A stretch of DNA of 64,000 nucleotides, taken from contig NC_092577.1 of the NCBI RefSeq assembly GCF_037975245.1, positions 35,268,898 to 35,332,897 on the forward strand, given 5' to 3'. Position 1 is the first letter of the stretch; each line of letters begins with the position of its first letter. The position numbers and the translations under genes were made by a program. The stretch is from Apostichopus japonicus. Its lineage: Eukaryota > Echinodermata > Holothuroidea > Aspidochirotida > Stichopodidae. The notes beneath the pieces are model-generated. The model saw only the letters and a program-made list of their open reading frames with translations, did no database searches and had not been told where the DNA came from. This document shows, in pieces, positions 11,601 to 23,600 of the stretch.

Positions 11601-14600
11601 CCTCTTGACAAACTCGATGCCCTGGTAGTCTCGGCATCTCACAAACGCCTGCTCGGCCATCTTTAGGTCAAGGTTCTCTAACGCAGACTCGGCTAACAAA
11701 CGCCTGGAGGGATGGCAAATGAAAAGCAGGAAGCTTTACAAACATTCTCCGATTCAGTTAGGTAACTTTGTCCAAATAGCGATAATTACAACATTCTGTA
11801 GTAACGCTATGATGTGATTTATGGCGTAACAGGTGATATAAGCTGGTAATTATAGACCAATTCTGCATGGTGTCAAACGTCCAATGCTGTAGTATGGCTG
11901 TACAACATTCTGTGCTAATGTCATGAAGGGATTTCTGTATTAACATGTGTATTGAAAATTAGTTATGTAATGAGTCAAAATTGTCCAAAGCTGAGTGGGC
12001 TGCAGCTTGACTGCAGCCCAGCTGTATAGGACATTATCTATTGTACTCTGTATTTCCAGGCCAGACATGAATGCATACTTGTCCAAGGCTATTTGTTTCT
12101 CATAGTAAACCACATTTTCAAAGTATAAACAGAGGTGTAGGAATAAACGTCTGGTTGGGGTACACAGTTACTAGCTGCGGTTAAGGGGGCCGCCATGGGT
12201 GGTGTCCTGTTGACGACGTACTGCTCAAACTGTGCTACTTAAATACTTTTAAATGGAATTAAACCTAGCAAATCTTAAGAGTCATTCTTGACTGGAGTCA
12301 CCAATCTCACCATAGTCTGGGATGTGGGTTATCCTCTATGAACTGGGCTGCATCTTCGATTCCAACCTTCTCCAGCAGATCTCTGGTGTCTCGTAAACTC
12401 TGTCAAAATTCAGGAGAGAAAAAAAAAATCATAATTTGCCATTTAATAAGAGGAAGAATTGTTGGGTACATTTTCTTCCTTCTTGGTTTACTTTGCTCCA
12501 TCAAATTATGAGCAACTTCGGAAAAAAAAAATGCAAATTGAAGTGAAATGGATTTTAAGTGGTGAGAAATTATGGGACTGAAAAACACCCCCCCCCCCTC
12601 CCCAATAAAAAACAAATGTCAATTTCAGAAGTGGCAAGTGAATTGGGAAATTAAAGACAATGGAAATGAACAATGGGCTAATAGCCCCAGGGTTATTTGT
12701 TTGAATCCTGGTCTAGCCATAAATTTCTTTGTTTGTTTTTCATTAATTTGCTTAAATTTGTTTCAAAGCCAAAGAGAAGAATTTGAAATTACGGTGACTT
12801 TAGAACTTGCAATGGTTTGGGAAATACTCTCCGTATATAATGGATTAGTACAAATGTTGGCAGTTATTTTAGAAGAGGTCTTACCTTAATATCGATTTCC
12901 AACACTGATTCTCGATTTGGGTGTTCGGGATCTCTCATAATTTCATCCAATAGGACGGACTTGATCTGAAGATCCTCAAACTTACAGATGTAACCGGAGC
13001 TCAACAAAGGTTCCTGACGGAAGAATAAGAAGCACAAACATTACAGTGAAATGAAACAATGGTAATTGGTCACCAAACCAACCAACCCAAAAAATCAATC
13101 AAAATCAATCAAAAGAATACATAAATAAACAACAAAACAAATATGTAGATGATAGATGCATTGCAATGCGCATTTGCAATTAACTCCTGGTCCACGTACA
13201 CGCACTTGTTATGGAGATCGTGCCTTTTCTGTCGCTGCGCCTTCTCTTTGGAACGAACTCCCACTTCACGTTCGTGACTCTCCCTCTCTTTTTATTTTCA
13301 AGAGACAACTTAAACATTTTTGTTTGATTCCTAGTTTCTTTCTTCTTGGTTTCCTTTGTCTCTTTCTTACTTTGTAAAGCGCTTTGAAATGCTGTATTAA
13401 GCGCTATATAAATGTACTTTATTATTATAATAGATAGATGGATGGGTGGACAGATGGGTGAAAACTTGACAAATCTGATCGGTTCTGTTTTGTTACCTCT
13501 GGGTCCAGGTTCCTAAAGATATACATCCTGGTCTTTTCCATCATCGCAAAGAGCTCAGAGTTGTCCTCCGCCCATTTCATGTCCCAAACGTCCTTCCTCT
13601 CGAAGTCCAACTGCTGACCTATGACCTCTTGACCCTCGGGATTGACCCAACGAGACTCCAGGTCAAAGAATGTCAAGATACCTGATATGTCGATGATTGC
13701 TAGACGGCTTCAGAGATGACAGAGAGGGGGAGAGTGATTTATAACCTGATTAAAGTCAACATATTTATCGAAGAGAACAGTCTGTACAATTCAAAAGCAT
13801 TTTTCTTTTCTAGTGAGAGTTCACTTACAGTTAACACAGTGAATATTTAGTAGAGGTAACAAGCTGCAAAAGAACCTGTAATAGTCATTCATACAACAAG
13901 TTACAGATATGGAGTGGTAGTAGCACCCTATGAGTGGAATGAAAATAAATTAATTTTCTCCATTAAAACACTGTAATATGTTCCTTGGGAGGCAATTACC
14001 TGTAGCCTACCACACAATGTGTGTTTACTAAGTATCCTAGCTGTACAGGTTCCTAAAACTTTGGTTACCATGCGCCCCCAGTACTTGGCATTGGCCCGTT
14101 CTTGCAATGAAAATATATTGTCCCGCTGGCAACTAAACTGTCCCCATTTTCTAAAAGGCGTCTGTAACTTTGTGGATGAGAAATCACAGCTTTTACGATA
14201 CGCAAGAGTAAGCATGTTGTTCGCATCACGTGACCAATCGGAAGCATGATATGATAGGACGCAGTGTCCCACTTCTCAAGGAAAGACATACGGTAACCGC
14301 TCTTACAATGAGTAATGTCACAGTTATAACAAACAAACTAGCATAGTACTTGATGCAACCAATAAACATGTTACATGCCCCATAGCTCAAAAGATCAAAT
14401 GATTTGTTCTGAGGTGAAACTCTTGACAAACCCAAACTACATGAGAACTGTCTAGTTGCTATGGTAATGGGATATATTTACCTTGAATTGCAATTAAGAG
14501 CCAGGGCATGAGGACGGTAGTTTATGATGTGTTTGTTGACCAGAGCTACATGAGGGAGAGAATAACAGTTCAACGTCCCCGATTCCCGACCAATCACCAG

Positions 14601-17600
14601 CAGCTTGTCAGATGCACAGATGCAACAGATGGCGTCAGATGTCGGCTGTTGGGATCAAGATACAAGAAGGAACATGAATTTAAAGGTGAGAACTTTTTCA
14701 ATCAAAGCAACATTCAATGGAAGTTGCTACCAAAACTGCTTATCTACCACACGGGACAAACTAACCATTATTTCTATTGTTTTTTTCAAATAAATATGTA
14801 TTATTTTTTCGATGACGACACATTGAAACACCCATAACTCTTTCTTTTCAATATTTTTGTGCATCCATCATGTGTTACTGTTCCTTTCGATGCTTCGTAA
14901 GGAAGAGGTCTACATTAATTATAAGCTCTGTGCAAAAAGGTATCGTTAAACACGTACTGCAAAAGCTTTGCTGAAATCTGGCATCCCTTCCCCTGCCCCC
15001 GACGGGGTGTCGTCGATGTGGTACACCTTCTCCCTCCCGTCCTTCTTCCTTGCCATGGCGGTGTTGACCTCCATCGCTGTCAACTTCTTAGCAGAATTAA
15101 ACTGCCAAATGTAAAACGCTTCCCTTGATGCTGCGATGATGTGAGTTTTGGTGATGGTGACGAACAACGGTTCTGGAGCCAACAAAAAAATGACATTTGT
15201 AACAAGTTTTAATTACCATGAAAAATAAATGAAGTAATTTCAAGAGAGTTTCATAATGTTGTGTGAGTTTTATTTTAATATCTTCTCTTTTTGACCTGTA
15301 TGTTCTTGTCTTTGTAAAAGTAATCAATTAATGTATCATCATTTAGTATTATCATGGAACATTAATGTTATGGATGAATCTGTTGACAAAGGCCTAGAAT
15401 TTTCCAATGCTTAGTCACTTGCTAAAAGATGCCAGGGCTTAAAAAAATCTACTGGCTAAAGTCAAGTTCACACTGGCCTTTTTCTTATATTAAAACACAC
15501 ATCAGTTACTGTCCAGGCCTTTGAGAGTAGACTATTAATAATTTCTGTAAAAAAAGCAGTAATACAGGGACTATGTCGATTATTTGGCTGGTGATTGTTA
15601 ACCAACTTACCATGTCTTTAAGTTCTGAATGTCTACTGGTAGAAAATCATCAGTGACTGTTTTTATGTGTATATATGTCTTTGATCAGCATGAGTTGTTA
15701 TGTTTACAATTATTATTTATGCAAATCTCTTTGGTTTGAATTAAACTTCAACGGGAATAAATCTAGCATCGCTTTCCAACACGGGAGTTAAAACAATGTT
15801 TTCAATTCAGTTAATGAAACCAGTGATCTATTTAACGAACAGATATGGCTCTAAAAGATGATAAGACTCACCAATGTCGATATACTTTGACTCCAGAGGA
15901 GTGCCGATGGAGTTACACAACACCAATACATACTGAAATTAGAAACAAAATGAAAACAAAACCGATAAATTATGGAAGCAAGATAATCTCTGATGAAAAG
16001 GGTTTTTTCCAGCATTGCCTACAAAATATACCAAATAATGTTCAAACATAGTAAAAATTCACCCAGAATTTTATCATTTGCTCCCAGAAATCATTGTTTA
16101 CATCACTGAGAATTTATTTCATTTGACCCATCTCAATGTCCAAGGCTATATTGGAAGGTCAGATCCTACGTTTTGGACATGTTTAGGCAATTTTGAGCAA
16201 ACAAACGTTTAAGAAATGATACAACCTGACCTCTGCATCCATGTTCCCAAACAATTCCCTTGGTGACCCGAGTCAGGATTCCCTAGACTAGCTACTACTT
16301 TTAAATTTCGATGGCTTAAAATCACCCAGTGTATACTCCATGGTGGTTAGTGATTTAACTGCACATTGATTGATCTGATTGAAAATTGACTGATTTGACT
16401 GCAATCGGTTGCACACTGATAGAAAGTTAGTCAACGACAGGGACAAACACACATATATCAAATTAATGATACAAATCACCTCACGAAAGGCAGAAAGTTT
16501 ACAATCGGATTCCAGCGGAAATATTGTTTTAACGTTCAAAGTTTCTTTTCTTTTATTGCTTTCTGCTATGATAAAACTTGGCACTCCATTTTGTGGGTTG
16601 AAACCTATTGTTTGGTAAATATGGCTCTAAGCAATGTAGAAAGATCATCATTTGGGCACTGTGTCCATAAATTAAGCTGCAGCAACTGGGAAATCCAGGC
16701 AGCAAATACCAAATCAAACAATAGAGATTATCTCAACAGTCCAGCAGTGGCTTTTGTGTGAAAACTGTACAGCAGAAAAGATTTCACGACTCGCAGCCTG
16801 GCTGCGGAATGCTGCAGCCCCCTGGGCACCCTTTCTCTTGTTTCTCACCAGTTGTCTGGTTGCATCCTCTGCTCTTGTTGCCAGAGCGCAGTGGTCACCA
16901 AAAGCTGTCACAGATAGGAGGTTACGAACATACTTCACAGTTTTCTGTTTGTGAAAGAGAGAGAGATTATGGTAAATAATCTCAACAATTTTCACAAAAA
17001 TTCAAACTTTGTATCAAGAATATAAACACTTACAAAATTGGAATATTACATGGTCACAATGTGTTTGCAAACAAGCTTTCAATACGTAGAGGTATTGGGA
17101 AAATACCTTGCAAATTGCTATTAGAAGGTATTACAATGCCAGAAAAATGTGCCACCTATATGGAAGACAAACTATTCTGTGATTTGAGCAATTTGAGTCG
17201 TTAGGTGGTTGCCTAGTCCTTGGATGGGTAGGCTCTCTGTCTTTAACTATTTAACTTGATCTTACCTTCTGTAGTTATTAATTGTAAATATGAATATAGT
17301 TTTATATATATATTTGAATTTCTTATGATGTGCTAGTATCGAAATTTCCGATTTTATGGAGCAATAAAGTTTTACTAACTTACTTACTTCCTGATGCACC
17401 ATTAAATTTCATTCTAAACTACACTTACTTCAGAATTCTTACAGTCCCAGAATACCACACAGTGTTCAACTTTCTCTGGTTTGGTGTATGTGTAGACTAC
17501 GGTGTTGGCACAGTAGCCCCATCTGTAGTCAGGTCGGATGTTAGCAAAGTAAATGAAGCTATCCACCGCTAGAGCGATGCGGAGCCCGCCACCCTCCCAG

Positions 17601-20600
17601 GACACGGCTGTTATCTCCCTACCTGGTACCTTCAAGGTTCTCAGATGCTGCATGGACAAAAAGACAATAGACATACATGCATGATTGTGATAAGAATGGT
17701 TACAGGAGAAGGTTAAACACACATTGGTCTAATGTCTCCTGAGAGAGTGGCGGAGCGTCCATACAGTCAGGGGGGGCGGATGCCCCCCTGAAGGACTCAA
17801 ATGGACTGCTGACGCCCTTTTCAGCTTTTTACCACTTTTTACTTATTGGCGATTATTGACTTTTTTATTGCACTCTCATATACCTATTGGCATTTGTCAC
17901 ATTATCTGCAAATTAGCAAGGCCGAGAAAGGTTCATTTCCGGCGATCTAGGCAGTATCTTTACTCAAAAAATTTCTGTACGCTCCGCGCCAACCTGGGTG
18001 GCGCTCCGCTTAGATAGTGTCGAAAGCGCCCCTACAGACCATTCTCGCCCCCCTGACCAATACCCCTAGCTCTGCCACTGTCCTGAGAATACAGTTCGTA
18101 GATGTTTCGGCAGCACACAACCCAGCATCTTCCTTTAGGACTGAGCAACAACATACCAGATCCCATCAGGAACGATGCTCACAATGCATTTCAGCTATCT
18201 TGAACTAGAGACTTGAGGTTAAACACACAACGTAATTGATCTCCATCGGCAAACTACAAAAAACTTTATATAAATTTTCCTGCTTCTGGAAATGTCCTGT
18301 GACCCAACTAAAAGTCTTTGCAACCCACTTTTGGGTGATGTACCATAGTTGGGAGACCATCACATGAAAAGCTATTAACATTAAGACAAGGTTACTACTA
18401 CTGTAGGCAAGCCCAGAGGAGGAGAATGAGTCCAGTATAGCAAAATGTAGTTACAGATATAAAGAGAAGAGAAGGGGGAAGAGAGAAACCTTTGTTTTAA
18501 TTTAAACTATCAGAATAGAGGAAGAAACAAACTTGAACATTCTGAAGAGAGGAATCATTGTCTAGGATTTGAGTATTTTGAAACATCGAAAAGTATAAGT
18601 AACAATGTTCAAGGAATGAGACAAGATAATTTAACAAGATGAGAAAGTAATAAAGTATATTTTTACATCCATTTGATGGAATAATATATCTTGTTTCTCA
18701 AATGTGTCATGTTTATTCATATTTTTATTAAGAAACGTCTCATGCCGGTAATCTGACCTAGTTTCGAATGAGATGTAACAGAAGTGTTGAAACCACCATC
18801 GATCCCAGAAAATACACACACAGCTTGCTACCGTCAGTAATTAACACTAGTGTACAGTCAATACCTGCATACAGCTACGGTCAATACCCACAACACAGTG
18901 TACATAGCAGCGATGGACATCTCAGGTCTAGATAAAATATAAAAAGGTATCACGTTTCATTTCTGTCTGCATTTTGTAGTGACAAGAAGAAAAAGTCACT
19001 TGCAAGCAACGGAACTTAAACTTTTTCAGAGCGCGGCACACGGTTTGGGGCAAGTCTTCATTTGCCTTTAAGAGCTTAGTGTTACAATGCTTGCTCTAGT
19101 TGAGACCACACGGGAGTGCTCACCTCTCCGAAGGGACTGTAAAACTGGACTACATTGACATCTTTGTCTTGAGTCGTAGATCGCTGAGAACCTGCCACTG
19201 CGAGTGCTGATCCTCTGTGGTTCCACTGGGCTTTCACAATGGTCATGCCAGTATCTATGAGAACTGGATCTGTAAAGATATACCAGGAATATGAAGCTAA
19301 TCATTTTATACTTTCTGGTTCAGTAAGAAGGGAGAAAAATCTGAGGATGATACAGGAACATGAATGTATTTGGAGGGTGCATGGAACTAATCTGCTTCAT
19401 ATTTTACACCCGAGATATGAGACAGGAAAATTAGCAGGACATTAATTGACAATATTGCAACCTCCTTAGCACACCAAAAATGAAACACGATGAATCTTTG
19501 GTTGATGTAGCCTGCTTCACAACAAGAGTAAAACATTCCTCCGATTCCTCAGATTATCAAACAGTCACGGAAGGAAAATCAAGCCTTTTGTTTTTCAAGT
19601 CTTGTAAACCAGTATTGTACTGGGTCATGACTCATCTTACTTCATTTAAGACAAAATGGGTCTCGAACAATTTTGGAAATAATACAGTGACTCAAGTCCA
19701 AAACTTGACTCAGAAGGCAAATTACTGGGAAAGACTTGGATCGACCCTCAAATAAAGCCACTCATAACAACTCTGTTCTTACAACCGCTAGGTTTGTCCT
19801 CTTCAGAAGAAATGAAAAAACAGACTCCCCCATTCTATGTCCATGTACAGACCTACATTTCAAACAGAGGGCGGCCAATCCCAATATGAAGGGACATCAA
19901 TCCATCTCCGTGCCACATAATAAAACAAACTAGGGGCCTAGGTTTGGCCTTCAAGACTACAGATTGGCCAACTTTTGTCCTAAAGTATTTTCTTTTTCAG
20001 ATGAAATCGCTCAAGATTAAAATCAATAATTTTTGGGTAAACTCACTGTCGTCTTGTTCGTGCATCATGATCTGTGCTCGTCCGTTATCGAAGCAGACGG
20101 CCAAAGTCGGGCAATCTGGTTCGACGTATCCAAGGCGACCGTTGTACCAATCAATGGCTGCGATGTTAGCTGCACCTGTGGCATTGGCCAAACACTGTGC
20201 TTGAAGTTTGGTCTAGAGGTGGAAATTGGTAGGAAAAATTAACTTTAATTCAAGGCTTCTCGTAGAGCAGTTTTTAAATAAATGAAGTAGTATTTCTGTT
20301 CGAGTTTTTGCAAACAAAAAGACCGAGATACTCACACAAAAATTGCCCTGGTTATCAAAGATATGTATCTCTCCGTTACTCATACCAAATAGGAGCATCT
20401 TACTATCAGGTGACCATGCCACATGACACAGAGTGTTTCCCTTCAGCTCTTTGCCCCAGATACGGTTACCGTCCACAGAGCCTACGATGACGGCACCTAC
20501 AAACACGAACAGAGAAGAAAGAGACAGGTATTCAGTTACATTTCATCTTCACTACCAGTAAAAACATGTGATTCAATCAACCTCTATATAGGTGCAAGTC

Positions 20601-23600
20601 AAATACAGAAATTATTTATAAGAACCGGAAGAGAAGACAAAATACTGGCTGTAGAAGGAGTCTAAACAGTTATCTGAGTTGTCCATTCCATTGTTCATTG
20701 TTAATTCTATTGATCAATTCCATGGGGGTAGGGTTGGGGTATGGGGGGGGTTGGAGGTCTCAGTCTAAACCACAGTACATTACTTTTACTGGTTTTGTGT
20801 AAAAGTAAGTTTGGCCTGACGTTTCGATCCTAGCAGGATCTTCTTCAGAAGCTAAATTTTAGCCTCTGAAGAAGATCCTGCTAGGATCGAAACCTCAGGC
20901 CAACTTTCTTTACACATTCTCCTACACAGGCTCTCTAGTGGATAAGCAGTTTGCTAACAGTTTTATTTGATTTTGATTTTGACTGGTTTTGACAGATTAA
21001 TGTTCATGTCTTTCAATCAACATTCATAAACCAAATTGGCCTCCTCAAAGATTATACACATTATGAGGTTCACAGCGCTTAATATTAATCCGACGTCTGC
21101 CATCTTCAACCAGCTGGTTAGCAGAACAACAGGACCATTTGGTTAATCCAACGCATATGTGGACGGCCTGGTTTGCGTTTGCAGCCGTACGGTGTCTTTG
21201 AAGTCAATGTAAATAAATCAACGTACCGTCTTCGTAGACTATGCATATACGTTGTCCGTCTCCTGTCCACGCCATGCTGGTCACCACGGACTTGTTACGG
21301 TTGTTTATCATCTCTTCATACCAGTAGCCTGAATATAAACAAAACAACAAAACAAAAGTTTAGCAATCCTCTACATTCAGTTGTTTCATGAAAATCAATC
21401 AAAGATGAAAAAATAGTTTCTAGAAGAAAGCCATTATAGAGATATCTATTTTTATAGAACTTGTGATGTTGATACATAATCACAAATAATGTTATTTTTT
21501 ATGTAGGTGTATGGTAAGAATTTACTTTCAAGTCAAGGGGAGGGAGGTAGGGAGGAGGGGGGGAAGGTGGGTATAAACTTATGTCATCCTCAATGACATA
21601 ATGTACTTTATTAATAATAATATGGACAAAGAGACCGAGGTTGACTTATAAGGTCAGGAGACATTTGCAGCTGAGCCACATGGTCAGGAATTTGCTGCCC
21701 ATTGTTATACAAATTAGTTGTATGCTGAGACTTGTGTTACAGGCAGCACTGCCCTTTCATTTTATATTGTAATGTTAGTGGTAGATAGCTTTTGTTGTCT
21801 AATGATGAGTTTCATCATTTCAAATCTGCGAGTATCAGTTAAGATGACACCTTGCTGTTTTCCCTCAAAGACCCCCTCTTACTGCTGTTTCCCTTAAAGA
21901 CCCCCTCTTTCTACCCAATTGTTGCTACTGTTTCCCTCAAAGGCCCCCTCTTACTGCCAATTGCTACTGTTTTCCCTCAAAGACCCCCTCTTCTGTGGAC
22001 AACCAATATTGCAATTTTTACATCATTATAATGGGTTGTCGCTTGGGATCAGCCCCAACTCACGGTGGAATGATTGGTGAACCAAGGACTATTAATCCTG
22101 AAGACCCTAGTTCAAATCCACTTTCATTATGATAGCAACTACAAAATAGTTACTCAAGATAAAAACCAAAGAAACTCGAAAACAAAAGCAAATCATTTAG
22201 TAACAAAAAGAAAGCAAAATAACAAAAACTAAAAAAAAAGAAAAGGAAAAAAATTATGAAAATTTAGAAACACTGAACAAATAACATTCAGCAACTTTGG
22301 ATGTAAAATAACGAAGATGAAAATGCCATAAGATATGACCTAGAGGCCCCTCCCCTCTGGCCCACCCCAAAACCATTGTTCACCACCGCTCACCGCTGAA
22401 ATTGTGGTAACCAACATGTAGTAACACTTGTTCAAATGTGCAATAATAAAAACAAATATATGCAACTCAAAAAACTATAACAGTAATTTTTTTGAGGAAA
22501 AAAAAATCAAAAGCCATTGTTTAATAAGGAAACCTCACAAAACTTTAAATTTCAAAACTGTTGTTATTGTAGAGAATTTGAACAAATTCGTGTCTTACTA
22601 CATGATGGCCCCTTAGTTAGTCTGTATATTTTGTCCACTCCAAGGACTAAAAAAAGAGCAAAACACAATAATTTGTCAAGATGTCTCTCCAGGGAAAAGG
22701 GGGATGAGAGGAAGGCTGACCCACACCCCTCAAGCTTAAATAGAGCTGACCTGTACTGATTTCCAATGTAACTTGTGCAATCTCACTATTTGAAAAAAAT
22801 ATAGATAGAACTAAATTGACAAATTTTCCTTCTTTACATCAAAATTTGATCCCTTTCCCTCATACAAACCTTAGGGATGTAATTTGATCACGCCCGGAAA
22901 TGAAATCCTGCGAAAGGATTTCAGTAGGATTGTCAGATAGGTTCCTTGTGTATCATCTTTTCAACTTCTTCGGACTTTTTTATTAAGTTGACTTTTAACT
23001 AATTACTTTATTTGTTTCTGCTGGTAAGTATACGACTCTTATCGAAACTAAAGGCTACAAAATGTCAGTTCATTACAATTAAACCCTGCAAAGTTTCATA
23101 TCAATATTTTAGAGTGGGAAATATACTTACACTTTTCTAATTTATGATCTATTGCATGTATACATATTATTAAAGTTTGTGGCTCATTTGTGAAGATCTT
23201 TATCAAGTCATGGCCCTCAAACATGAGCGGAAATGACAGCTCTTAAAATTATCTTTAAAAATTTTTCACAAGTGGTGTAAAGTCATGCAAATACATGCTC
23301 AGCTGGAACCCTACAATAGAACTGCTAAGGGCACGCCATATGTGATAGGCTTTTTAATGGTTATTGTGTAGCATTAGTTGCACTTAGTCGATCACTGCAT
23401 CAATCTTTTAACAAACTTAATATCGGTTTGACTTAAAAATGCCCATATTCGAAATGCTTTTATCCAGCTTTTCAGTTCTTATGTGTTTGGTGAATGACCT
23501 TTGACCTTACCTTTGTAAAACATCCAGACAATGATGAGACCACACTGATCACTAGTAGTGAGCTTCTGAAAGTGTGAGTTCCATATAACACACTGTACGG

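Noticed and set aside
12665-12720. tRNA-like stretch with GGGCTAATAGCCC and GTTTGAATCC
   Set aside because: No complete cloverleaf; a single weak B-box-like word is not enough.
22030-22125. tRNA-like sequence with GTTCAAATCC and a GGACTATTAATCC stem-loop
   Set aside because: No acceptor stem or proper D arm could be formed; at best a very decayed tRNA relic.
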